DNA from: Desulfocapsa sp.
GTDB taxonomy: Bacteria > Desulfobacterota > Desulfobulbia > Desulfobulbales > Desulfocapsaceae
DNA length: 44,994 nt
NCBI GenBank assembly: GCA_029935315.1
Contig: JAOZKN010000004.1
Coordinates: 29,135-74,128, forward strand
Direction of reading: 5' to 3'
Below the pieces are notes generated by a model. The model saw only the letters and a program-made list of their open reading frames with translations, had not been told where the DNA came from and searched no databases. Positions 8,450-16,454 of this stretch are shown here, piece after piece. Each line of letters starts with the position of its first letter. Positions within the stretch are counted from its first letter, which is position 1. The position numbers and the translations under genes are program-made.

Positions 8450-9639
8450 TATTTTTGCCTTCCTTCAATTGTACTGATTAGTTTAGGAAGTACTTCAAAG
8501 AGGTCTCCCACAATACCAAAATCTGCCACATTAAAGATTGGCGCCTCAGCATCACGGTTTATGGCAACTATCGTTTCAGCCGATTGCATACCGGCTACAT
8601 GCTGTATGGCTCCGGAAATCCCACAGGCGATATACAGTTTAGGGGCAACTGTCTTACCGGTCTGCCCAACCTGGTGTGGATATCCTATCCATTTGGAATC
8701 AACTGCAGCACGACTGGCCGCCACAGATCCGTTCAGACTTTTAGCAAGTTCACGAATAAGATCAAAGCCCTTCTCGCTCTCAAGTCCTCTTCCACCACCG
8801 ACCAGAATATCTGATTCCTGAATGTTGACATCATCGTGTTCTGAAATCACTGACTCCAGAACCTGTACCTTTGCCTGCAACATTGCAGGTTCGAGGTCAA
8901 CATCAATAAGCTCCCCACTTCGGCTGGCATCTGTGTCGAGCGCCTTCATGACATTGGGCCGTACCGTAGACATCTGTGGTCTCGAATGTGGACAGACGAT
9001 AGTGGCCATAATATTTCCACCAAAAGCCGGTCTTGTCTGAAGCAGGGCACCATCATCTGCACGAATATCAAGCTGGGTGCAATCAGCTGTCAGGCCAGCT
9101 CCCAGGGTGTTGGCAACTCCGGGAATAAAGGAACGTCCAATTGCAGTTGCACCTGCAAGCACAACTTCCGGTTTATGTTCCTGGATCAGTTTGGTAAGTA
9201 CTGCGCCATAGGTTTCATCTGTAAAATATTTCAGTGCAGCATTATCAGCGCGATACACGATATCTGCACCGTGGGCTATAAGTTTTGCGGCACTCTCTCC
9301 GGTATCTGAGCCAATAAGCACAGCAGAAAGTTTAACACCTCTTGCATCAGCTAACTTACGCCCAATACCCAGAAGTTCAAGGGACACAGGGGCAAGGAGC
9401 CCTGCCCTGAATTCGCAATAAACCCAGACTCCACTCCAGCTATCCAGATCAGCCTGTACACTTTTCTCCCCACCTTCGATATGAAGTGCTTCAACTTCGC
9501 AGCTATCAACACAGGCACCACATAAGGTACATGCATCACCAACAACGGCTAGACCATCTATCACAGTAATGGCACCAAATGCACAGTTGTCCACACATAC
9601 TTCACATCCGACACAGAGGTCTTTATCTACTATCAGCAT
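8449..9639 (-). CDS. etfA: Electron transfer flavoprotein alpha subunit with N-terminal 2x[4Fe-4S] ferredoxin domain
   Basis: EtfA binds FAD and, with EtfB, passes electrons between acyl-CoA dehydrogenases and a redox partner. Residues 1-60 form a two-cluster ferredoxin domain: C9, C12, C15, C19 and C37, C40, C43, C47. The ETF alpha N-domain occupies about 70-250. The C-terminal FAD domain (about 265-390) shows GGGRGLES, VGQTGKTV and YIACGISGAIQH. The 396-residue length reflects the added ferredoxin domain; plain EtfA is about 310-330. Ferredoxin-type EtfA is known from strict anaerobes. AGAGGA precedes the ATG. The gene is coupled to fabG downstream by a one-base overlap and follows etfB with a 17-base gap. 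Confidence 0.93.
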   Translation of the reverse strand: MLIVDKDLCVGCEVCVDNCAFGAITVIDGLAVVGDACTLCGACVDSCEVEALHIEGGEKSVQADLDSWSGVWVYCEFRAGLLAPVSLELLGIGRKLADARGVKLSAVLIGSDTGESAAKLIAHGADIVYRADNAALKYFTDETYGAVLTKLIQEHKPEVVLAGATAIGRSFIPGVANTLGAGLTADCTQLDIRADDGALLQTRPAFGGNIMATIVCPHSRPQMSTVRPNVMKALDTDASRSGELIDVDLEPAMLQAKVQVLESVISEHDDVNIQESDILVGGGRGLESEKGFDLIRELAKSLNGSVAASRAAVDSKWIGYPHQVGQTGKTVAPKLYIACGISGAIQHVAGMQSAETIVAINRDAEAPIFNVADFGIVGDLFEVLPKLISTIEGRQK

Positions 9640-9656
9640 CTGTTCTTCCTCTGTCC

Positions 9657-10436
9657 TTATAAGTAGGTAGCCAGTTTAGCAACCAACTGCTCAACCTGTT
9701 CATCTATGTTTCCAGTGAGTATTGCGCGCTCACCACGTGGTGGTGGTGGAAAAACATCCACAACCTGAGTGGGTGAACCTGCAAGACCAATACATGCTGC
9801 ATCTGCACCAACATCCGCTGCAGTTAACATTTCAATCTTGGCCTTTTTTGATTTCATTTTCCCTTTCAGCGAGGGAACACGAGGCTCATTGAGATCCTTA
9901 ACAACTGTGAGTAAGACCGGATATTGAACGGAGACGACATCATAGCCGTCATCCATCATCCGTTCCATGACCAGGTGTTTCTCATCTGCCTCGCGGACTT
10001 TTTGAATGCAGGTAATAAAAGGAATTTCCAATTGTATCGCAAGGCCGGGACCAACCTGGGCCGTATCACCATCAATAGCCTGTTTACCGCAGAGGATCAG
10101 GTCAAAATCACCTATTTTATTCACAGCTTTAGCTAATGTATAAGATGTTGCCCAGGTATCAGCACCGGCAAAGGCACGATCAGAAATCAATACCCCACGA
10201 TCAGCACCACAGGAAATGGCCTGTCTGAGTACCTCTTCAGCCTGGGGAGGTCCCATACTGAGAACGGTCACTTCGCCGCCAAGCTGTTCTTTAAGACGGA
10301 CAGCCTCTTCAAGGGCATGCTGATCATAAGGATTCATGATAGACTGTACGCCCTCACGAGCCAGAGTATTTGTCTCCGGGTCTAGACGAACATCTTTGGC
10401 ATCTGGTACCTGTTTTATGCAGACGATAATTTTCAT
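9657..10436 (-). CDS. etfB: Electron transfer flavoprotein beta subunit
   Basis: EtfB is the small ETF subunit; it binds AMP, or a second FAD in bifurcating ETFs. The 259-residue length fits. Family signatures are the N-terminal KIIVCIKQVPD, NPYDQHALEEA (about 36-46), and CGKQAIDGDTAQVGP (about 115-129), the beta-subunit nucleotide-binding signature. It starts six bases after the acd stop and lies 17 bases before etfA, so acd-etfB-etfA form a tight unit within the fatty-acid cluster. Whether the ETF bifurcates cannot be read reliably from these motifs. Confidence 0.94.
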   Translation of the reverse strand: MKIIVCIKQVPDAKDVRLDPETNTLAREGVQSIMNPYDQHALEEAVRLKEQLGGEVTVLSMGPPQAEEVLRQAISCGADRGVLISDRAFAGADTWATSYTLAKAVNKIGDFDLILCGKQAIDGDTAQVGPGLAIQLEIPFITCIQKVREADEKHLVMERMMDDGYDVVSVQYPVLLTVVKDLNEPRVPSLKGKMKSKKAKIEMLTAADVGADAACIGLAGSPTQVVDVFPPPPRGERAILTGNIDEQVEQLVAKLATYL

Positions 10437-10442
10437 TCCAGC

Positions 10443-11597
10443 TTATTTCCGAGAGTATTCTTTATTGAGTTCCTGCCCAACCACATTGCGCTGCACCTGG
10501 TTCGTTCCCTCATAAATCTGCAGGATCTTGGCATCACGCATCATTTTTTCTACAGGATACTCACGCATATAGCCGTAGCCGCCCATTACCTGCACAGCAT
10601 CTGTGCTTACTTTCATGGCCATATCCGTGGCCATGACCTTGCACATAGAAGAAACTTTGGACATATCTTTGGGATGGGCATCGATGTGTTTGGCAGAAGA
10701 ATAGACAAGGGCCCTGGAGGCTTCCAGTTGAATTGCCATATCTGCCAGTAAATGTTGTACTGCCTGAAAGGCTATAATGGGCTTTCCAAACTGAACACGT
10801 TGTTTTGCATAAGTTGCGGCTTCATCAACACAGGCCTGACCGATACCAAGACCAAGTGCTGCAATTCCAGGCCGTGAAGAATCAAGGGTTTTCATAACTG
10901 TTATAAACCCGGTGCCCTTACGACCAACCAGCCTGTCTTTTGGGATTCGGCAATCTTTAAAAATAAGCTCAGTGGTGGACGATGCACGGATTCCCATCTT
11001 CTTTTCTTTTGGCCCGCAACTAAAACCCGGGTCGCCCTCTTCAACGACAAAGATGGAAGCACCACGTGCGCCTTTGCTTCTGTCGGTAATGGCTATAACA
11101 GTGTAAATCTGGGCTTCACCACCGTTGGTAATCCATTGTTTAGTGCCATTCAGCAACCATTCATCACCATCTAAAACCGCAGTGGTCTGGATTCCTGAGG
11201 CATCTGATCCTGCATTGGCCTCGGTCAGACCAAATGCGGCAAATTTTTCACCAGCGGCTACAGGTGTGAGATATTTCTTTTTCATCTCATCGGAGCCTGC
11301 AATTATAATGGGATAAATGCCAAGGGCACTGGCTGCGAATGCAGTTGCAACACCAATGCAGCCCCGTCCTAATTGTTCAAGGGCGAGAACAATATCAAGA
11401 CACCCTCCGCCAAAACCACCATATTCTTCAGGAATCGGGATAGCAAAAAGATCAGCCTGTCCCATGGACTTTAAAATCTCACGGGGAAATTCATCTTTTT
11501 CATCAAGCTCAGCACGGTTTGGAATGATTTTCTCGTCGGTAATCTGACGAGCAATATCCACTATCATTTCCTGTTCTTCCGTAAGAAAGTAATCCAT
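10443..11597 (-). CDS. Acyl-CoA dehydrogenase family flavoprotein
   Basis: A 384-residue acyl-CoA dehydrogenase with the standard N-terminal, middle and C-terminal domains. The middle domain shows AFGLTEANAGSD (about 126-137) and the FAD/substrate strand WITNGG. The C-terminal part has the flavin motif QVMGGYGYMREYPVEKMMRDAKI. The catalytic base is E363 in IYEGTNQVQR, as in short- and medium-chain enzymes. GGAG lies six bases before the ATG. The family oxidises acyl-CoA to enoyl-CoA with ETF as acceptor, or runs the reverse with ferredoxin/ETF in some anaerobes. Here it lies between fabH and etfB, where fabD usually stands. Its substrate could therefore be an acyl-ACP or acyl-CoA linked to synthesis rather than to beta-oxidation; that is inference from context. 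Confidence 0.93.
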   Translation of the reverse strand: MDYFLTEEQEMIVDIARQITDEKIIPNRAELDEKDEFPREILKSMGQADLFAIPIPEEYGGFGGGCLDIVLALEQLGRGCIGVATAFAASALGIYPIIIAGSDEMKKKYLTPVAAGEKFAAFGLTEANAGSDASGIQTTAVLDGDEWLLNGTKQWITNGGEAQIYTVIAITDRSKGARGASIFVVEEGDPGFSCGPKEKKMGIRASSTTELIFKDCRIPKDRLVGRKGTGFITVMKTLDSSRPGIAALGLGIGQACVDEAATYAKQRVQFGKPIIAFQAVQHLLADMAIQLEASRALVYSSAKHIDAHPKDMSKVSSMCKVMATDMAMKVSTDAVQVMGGYGYMREYPVEKMMRDAKILQIYEGTNQVQRNVVGQELNKEYSRK

Positions 11598-11663
11598 TCT
11601 ATCTCCAGTTCTAACTATTCAGATAACAGCTAATTTTAGCAAAAAACAGCCGTACTCTAATAC

Positions 11664-12638
11664 TTACCATCTCAACAACCCGGCACCCCAGGTAAATCCA
11701 CCACCAAAAGAGCAAATCAAAAGTAAATCTCCATGCTTAATAAGCCCCTCCCTGTTTGCCTCATCTAAGGCAATGGGAATGGAAGCTGCTGATGTATTAC
11801 CATATTTCTGTACGTTTATGAATACTTTTTCCTGCTTCACCCCAAGTCTTGAAAGCAACTTATTCAGAATACGAATATTTGCCTGATGAGGAATCATAAG
11901 TGAAATATCATCGATACTGATTTTTTCTTTTTCAAGAAGCTGCAGAACTGCGTTTTCCATTGCCCGCACAGCATACTTAAAAACCTCACGCCCTTCCATA
12001 AGCATATAGGGCCCGGGATTATCAGGTGGGTCAATTGCAGGATTACAGGACGGAGCACCATGCATATGCAAAAGTTTCCATAGATTCCCATCTGAAAAAA
12101 GTTCTGAGGCAAGTACTCCACGATTATTCTCTGCATAGCGCATAACTATTGCCCCTGCACCATCTCCAAAAAGAATACAGGTGTTTCTGTCTTCCCAGTT
12201 TGTTCTTGCTGACAATGTTTCAGCCCCAATAACCAGGATTGTTTTATCACGGTCCACAAGAGCATGCTTACTGGCGGTATCAAGACTGTAAAGAAAACCA
12301 GAGCAGGCGGCATTTAAGTCATAGGCAAAGGCATTAGCTGCTCCCAGCTCTTTTTGCACAAAGCAAGCACAGGATGGCATAATCATATGAGGACTTATGG
12401 TAGCGACAATGATAAGATCGATTTCATCTGCAGTAACATTCGCCATTTCCATGGCTCTTTGAGCTGCTACAGTGGCAAGACGATAGACCTCCTCACCTTC
12501 ACCACTGATCCGTCTCGTGGCGATGCCAGTTCTACTTCGAACCCACTCATCGTTGGTATCGACTATTTCCTCAAGATCATGGTTGGAAAGCACCCTGTCA
12601 GGAAGACAGGAGCCTGTCCCTAGAATAACCGCACCCAT
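11664..12638 (-). CDS. fabH: 3-oxoacyl-ACP synthase III (FabH)
   Basis: FabH starts fatty-acid synthesis by condensing acetyl-CoA (or a branched primer) with malonyl-ACP. The triad is intact: C112 in NAACSGFLYS, H251 in MIPHQANIRI and N281 in KYGNTSAAS. The 324-residue length is standard. The ATG overlaps the plsX stop by one base (TGATG), indicating coupling. A 66-base gap separates it from acd downstream. Confidence 0.96.
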   Translation of the reverse strand: MGAVILGTGSCLPDRVLSNHDLEEIVDTNDEWVRSRTGIATRRISGEGEEVYRLATVAAQRAMEMANVTADEIDLIIVATISPHMIMPSCACFVQKELGAANAFAYDLNAACSGFLYSLDTASKHALVDRDKTILVIGAETLSARTNWEDRNTCILFGDGAGAIVMRYAENNRGVLASELFSDGNLWKLLHMHGAPSCNPAIDPPDNPGPYMLMEGREVFKYAVRAMENAVLQLLEKEKISIDDISLMIPHQANIRILNKLLSRLGVKQEKVFINVQKYGNTSAASIPIALDEANREGLIKHGDLLLICSFGGGFTWGAGLLRW

Positions 12639-13657
12639 CAGCTTTTCTCCTCGGAGACTTTACGGTTCTCGGCAAGACTTAACAAAATATTCTCATTTAC
12701 CTTTGCGTTCACTGTCTGTTGTGCCACAAGGATTGCATTTTTAATAGCCACCGCACTGGATTTACCGTGACAGATAATCCCCGTACCGTTAATTCCAAGT
12801 AATGGCGCGCCACCATATTCAGCATAATCGACACGTTTTTTAAACTTTTTAAATACTGGGCGTGCCAGCAGATAACCTAGCTTAGCAATACTTGAACTCA
12901 TAATCCCCTCGCGAATCATATGCGTTGCTGCTTCAACCAGACCCTCACTGACTTTTAAACAAACATTACCCACGAAGCCATCACAGACAATCACGTCAAC
13001 ATCGCCCTGAAAAATATCACGACCTTCTACATTGCCTATAAAATTAAGGGAACTTTCAGCCAAAAGAGGCCATGTATCTTTCACCAGCTGATTTCCTTTA
13101 CCAGCCTCTTCCCCTATCGTAAGAATACCTACGCGCGGTGATGCAATATCATACACACGGGAAAAGGAAGCAGCCATAAGGGCAAATTCGAGGAGATGCT
13201 GAGGACGACAATCAACATTGGCACCAACATCCATCAGAATAACAGGTTTGTTCAGTGTTGGAAAGGCATTGGCAATCCCTGGACGGGATACATTTTTCAA
13301 ACGACCAAGCTTGCGGATTGCTGCAGCCATAGTGGCGCCGGAATTTCCGGCACTGACGGCAGCCTGTGCCTCGCCTTTCTTGACAAGATCAAAGGCGAGC
13401 ATAACAGAGGAATTCTTTTTCTTGCGAATGGCGTCAACAGGAGACTCCCCCATTTCAACCATTTCTGTGGTATGAACAATCTGCAGGCGGTTGGCCACAG
13501 ATTGTTTCGGTTCAAGGGTATTGAGACATTTTCTGATTGCAGATTCATCCCCAACCAGACTCAACTCAAGATCAGTTTCTTCAAGAGCGAGTATTGCCCC
13601 GGCTATCAGCTCTGCAGGGCCATGATCTCCACCCATGGCATCCAAGGCAATACGCAC
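12638..13657 (-). CDS. plsX: Phosphate acyltransferase PlsX
   Basis: PlsX makes acyl-phosphate from acyl-ACP, the first step that commits acyl chains to phospholipids via PlsY. The family N-terminus RIALDAMGGDHGP and the segments AAVSAGNSGATMA (about 100-112) and VDVIVCDGFVGNV (about 210-222) are visible. The 339-residue length is normal. It starts with GTG, supported by AGGGG six bases upstream. The order rpmF-plsX-fabH is conserved in many bacteria. Confidence 0.96.
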   Translation of the reverse strand: MRIALDAMGGDHGPAELIAGAILALEETDLELSLVGDESAIRKCLNTLEPKQSVANRLQIVHTTEMVEMGESPVDAIRKKKNSSVMLAFDLVKKGEAQAAVSAGNSGATMAAAIRKLGRLKNVSRPGIANAFPTLNKPVILMDVGANVDCRPQHLLEFALMAASFSRVYDIASPRVGILTIGEEAGKGNQLVKDTWPLLAESSLNFIGNVEGRDIFQGDVDVIVCDGFVGNVCLKVSEGLVEAATHMIREGIMSSSIAKLGYLLARPVFKKFKKRVDYAEYGGAPLLGINGTGIICHGKSSAVAIKNAILVAQQTVNAKVNENILLSLAENRKVSEEKS

Positions 13658-13665
13658 TGTAACCC

Positions 13666-13854
13666 CTACTCTATTTCGGTGTCCATACTATACACAGAAC
13701 GTCCCTTGTACATTCCGCAGCTGGGGCAAATACGATGGGGCATCTTTGGTTCGCCACATTCGGCACAAACATTAATACCTGGTGCACTCAGTGCATCATG
13801 TGATCTTCTTTTACGGGTACGGGAACGGGAATGTCTTCTTTTGGGTAACGCCAT
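13666..13854 (-). CDS. rpmF: 50S ribosomal protein L32
   Basis: A 62-residue basic protein. The conserved N-terminus [20 protein letters not shown] and two zinc-ribbon pairs (CAEC around 29-32 and CPSC around 43-46) identify L32 of the zinc-binding type. GGAGG precedes the ATG. The eight-base gap to plsX indicates co-transcription. Confidence 0.97.
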   Translation of the reverse strand: MALPKRRHSRSRTRKRRSHDALSAPGINVCAECGEPKMPHRICPSCGMYKGRSVYSMDTEIE

Positions 13855-13899
13855 GATAAACCTCCAATAAATAAACTGCCCTGTGGACAGACGAATAAC

Positions 13900-14412
13900 T
13901 TAATTTTGTTGTAACGTTTTTAATATCGCAAAGGGAGAATTTTCATTGATCTCCCCGCATTGACACTTCTTATTGTTTAAATTAACACCACACTTTTTAC
14001 ACAATCCTTTACAGGATTCATTACACAACTGCCGCAATGGTATTGCCAGCAGGATTTGTTCTCTCAATATTTCATGACTGTCCAAAGAGGACTCTGCAAG
14101 AAATAATGTCTCGCAGTCTTCATCACTGCATTGATACTCCGTGGAAAGATCCGGCTCTGCTTCAACCCGGAGAACATATTTAAAATGTTGTTCAAGAACA
14201 ACAGGAGTCAATTTTCCACAACGATTACACGCAGTTTCCGCAAGAGCCTTCAGGCTCCCGGACATACTGTATACATCAGCCGCCTGTTGATGGATCCTGA
14301 ATTCCGCATCAACCGGAACCTTCAGCTCAAATCCGCCACCAACATTTTCTAATATTTCAGAAGTGTTAAGCGGTTTATTAATTTTTGCTGCGTCAGCAAG
14401 GTGAATCTCCAT
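13900..14412 (-). CDS. yceD: YceD/DUF177 family protein
   Basis: A 170-residue protein of the YceD (DUF177) family, which is nearly always encoded next to rpmF and, in plants and E. coli, is linked to 23S rRNA accumulation. The central CNRCG (around 62-66) and the C-terminal cysteine cluster CNESCKGLCKKCG with CQCG are typical of the family and probably bind a metal. GGAGAGAG precedes the ATG. It is the first gene of the yceD-rpmF-plsX-fabH series. The 134-base region upstream up to 14546 must hold the operon promoter, but no box pair stands out. The family call is solid; the exact biochemical role is not settled. Confidence 0.88.
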   Translation of the reverse strand: MEIHLADAAKINKPLNTSEILENVGGGFELKVPVDAEFRIHQQAADVYSMSGSLKALAETACNRCGKLTPVVLEQHFKYVLRVEAEPDLSTEYQCSDEDCETLFLAESSLDSHEILREQILLAIPLRQLCNESCKGLCKKCGVNLNNKKCQCGEINENSPFAILKTLQQN

Positions 14413-14546
14413 ACTCTCTCCACATCTGGCAATGACAGATTACTCAACAAAACAGAGAAAAATACTCAATTTTTACAGGAATGGCCAGAAAAAAATTTCA
14501 GAAACACAATTATTTGAGAATACAGAAGAATGGACAGGCAAATTTC

Positions 14547-14951
14547 TTATAAAATATGCGCTAATCGTTCAGATGTTTTTTCCAGACGTAAACTGACAAC
14601 AGCAAGCAGGTATTCAAAAAAACGAGCGGCAAGAGCAGGGTTTTCTTTTTGCAGAACCTGGTGTTTTTCTTGGGTAAGGCAGTATAACAGTGCACTTTCA
14701 ATAACCGTGACTTTCGTTTTATGGCATTTTTTTTCAAGCAGAGCCGACTCACTGACCACCGTAGCATTATCAAGCAAAGCGACCACCTGCATCTTTTCCT
14801 GAAACCCGGTGAATTTGTGTACAGCCAGGCGACCCTCTGTGAGAAAATACAGTGTCAGTGACGGTTCACCATATTCAAATAACACGTCCCCTACAGATAA
14901 TCGTTTTTCTGAACAATAGGAAAGTATGCTCCGTTTGTCGCTCTCATTCAC
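14547..14951 (-). CDS. Stand-alone cyclic-nucleotide-binding-fold (CRP effector-type) protein
   Basis: A 134-residue protein consisting of one cNMP-binding beta-roll: GDVLFEYGEPS (about 21-31) and LYFLTEGRLAVHKF match strands of the fold, and a helix follows at the C-terminus. There is no helix-turn-helix, so it is not a CRP-like transcription factor. In the phosphate-binding cassette, the usual G-E-x-A-L-L is SESALL. The position of the conserved Arg reads HKTK, so cAMP/cGMP binding is doubtful. It starts with GTG overlapping the mlaC stop by four bases (GTGA), which makes it the last gene of the Mla operon. A regulatory or scaffolding role in lipid transport is suggested by context only. 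Confidence 0.75.
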   Translation of the reverse strand: MNESDKRSILSYCSEKRLSVGDVLFEYGEPSLTLYFLTEGRLAVHKFTGFQEKMQVVALLDNATVVSESALLEKKCHKTKVTVIESALLYCLTQEKHQVLQKENPALAARFFEYLLAVVSLRLEKTSERLAHIL

Positions 14952-15571
14952 GACTGACTCCCTTCCTGCGCGAAAGTGGCATTTTTTTCCTCAAGAACCT
15001 TAATCAAACCATCAAATTTTTCTTTCCGCACAATTGACTTAAACTGGGCCTTGTAATTGCGCAACAGGCGAACACCTTCAATCTTAATATCATAAACCCG
15101 CCAACCGGAATCACTATTTACCATTATGTAATTCACAGGAAGAGTAACACCATTATTCATCACAAGGGTACGAACTTCAGCCTTTTTCCCTTTAATTCGC
15201 TCACCCTCGTATTTGGTAACCTGTCCGGTATAATCTTCAAGTTTTCCAATGTAGGCATTCTCAAGCAACTTCGTGAAAAGTTCCTGAAAATGTTCGCGCT
15301 GTTTACTGTCAATCTTTTTCCAGTCCTTCCCAAGTGCAATTCTGGACATCATTGTAAAATCAAAGCCTTTCCGGGCGATTTCCATTATTATAGTACGCCG
15401 TTGTTCCTTATTTACTGGACCTTCATAGGCAGGATCAGTAATAACAGCCATAATTCCATCAAGAGTGGGCTTCAGTTCTTCTGTCGGAGTGGTGGAAGAA
15501 GTAGCAATGGAAATCCCAAAAACAGAAAAAACTAGTAAAAGACTAAAAATAAAAACAGCTTTTATACGCAT
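14948..15571 (-). CDS. mlaC: Periplasmic phospholipid-binding protein MlaC
   Basis: MlaC shuttles phospholipids across the periplasm between the outer-membrane MlaA complex and the inner-membrane MlaFED complex. A signal peptide is visible at 1 to about 25 (positive start, then FIFSLLLVFSVFG). The mature part has the Tol-Ttg2 fold signatures: RRTIIMEIARKGFDFTMMSR (about 63-82), then ALGKDWKK, and the terminal GWRVYDIKIEGV (about 156-167). The 207-residue length is normal. It lies 24 bases after mlaA and overlaps the next gene by four bases. Confidence 0.9.
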   Translation of the reverse strand: MRIKAVFIFSLLLVFSVFGISIATSSTTPTEELKPTLDGIMAVITDPAYEGPVNKEQRRTIIMEIARKGFDFTMMSRIALGKDWKKIDSKQREHFQELFTKLLENAYIGKLEDYTGQVTKYEGERIKGKKAEVRTLVMNNGVTLPVNYIMVNSDSGWRVYDIKIEGVRLLRNYKAQFKSIVRKEKFDGLIKVLEEKNATFAQEGSQS

Positions 15572-15595
15572 GACGACTCTCTTTGAACTGTAGTC

Positions 15596-16432
15596 CTACA
15601 GCTCATTATCATTTTTTTGTACTGTTGCTCTATCCTCAATCTTATGCCTTCTGTAATCCAGATACACCTGACGCATTGAGACATAAGGGTCAAGTGAGTA
15701 TTTTTTCAAATCTTCATACACACCCGGATTCAGTGAAAGCAGGTTCAGCCTGCTTCCAACATAGTACCCGGCACTCACTGAATAATCTTCAACATAATAA
15801 ACCATGGGATGTGCATAAACATCCCCGGCAAAACCGATACTATCACGGACATTTGACGGGCCAATGACTGGCCAGCAGAAGTAGATCCCCTCCCCAACTC
15901 CCCAGACCCCAAGAGTCTGACCAAAATCTTCTGGCCTGGGCTCAAGGTTAAATTCCCTCAAAGCAGGATCCGCCAGACCAAAAACACCAAGGCTACTGTT
16001 AATCACAAAACGGGAGAGAACGACTCCCGCATCAGCTATTTTCCACTGCAGCAGGTTGTTTAACAGGCGGACAGGAGCAGCGATGTTATTTACAAAATTA
16101 CCAAGACTGAGACGAATATCATAGGGTAATACTGCTGTGTAGGCATAATTTGCAGGCTTAAGCACCCAATAATACAGTTTGTCATTAAAGGCAAAGAAGG
16201 CACGGTTCATAGGTTCAAGGGGATCATAATAATCCGGTTCGTCCTCTTCCCCTTCATCGAAATCATCAAAATTGTCAAAGTCATCAAAGTCGTCATCTGT
16301 CAGTGACTCATCCTCACCCATATCAACTTCAACCGGTAGCTCCTCTGCAACATCTTGTAGTGAAGTGCTATTCTGCCGCGCACAACCACAAAAAAATAAG
16401 GAGAGAACAGCAATCAGGATAAGAGTTTTCAT
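15596..16432 (-). CDS. mlaA: MlaA/VacJ outer-membrane lipoprotein
   Basis: MlaA removes misplaced phospholipids from the outer leaflet of the outer membrane. The N-terminus has a short lipoprotein-type signal ending in FFCGC (around residues 13-17). The MlaA domain starts at YDPLEPMNRAFFAFND (about 68-83) and includes the GEGIYFCWPVIGPSNVRDSIG segment (about 179-199). Between the two lies an unusually acidic linker with repeated DDFDxF units (about 45-63). At 278 residues it is longer than the roughly 250 of E. coli MlaA, because of this linker. In E. coli mlaA lies apart from mlaFEDCB; here it is inside the operon between mlaD and mlaC. Confidence 0.92.
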   Translation of the reverse strand: MKTLILIAVLSLFFCGCARQNSTSLQDVAEELPVEVDMGEDESLTDDDFDDFDNFDDFDEGEEDEPDYYDPLEPMNRAFFAFNDKLYYWVLKPANYAYTAVLPYDIRLSLGNFVNNIAAPVRLLNNLLQWKIADAGVVLSRFVINSSLGVFGLADPALREFNLEPRPEDFGQTLGVWGVGEGIYFCWPVIGPSNVRDSIGFAGDVYAHPMVYYVEDYSVSAGYYVGSRLNLLSLNPGVYEDLKKYSLDPYVSMRQVYLDYRRHKIEDRATVQKNDNEL

Positions 16433-16454
16433 AATTTACGGGTAAATGTCACTA

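Noticed and set aside
13196-13870. Long plus-strand ORF (224 codons) opposite plsX and rpmF
   Set aside because: It lies fully antisense to two well-identified genes, has no recognisable domain, and its translation is low in protein-like pattern.
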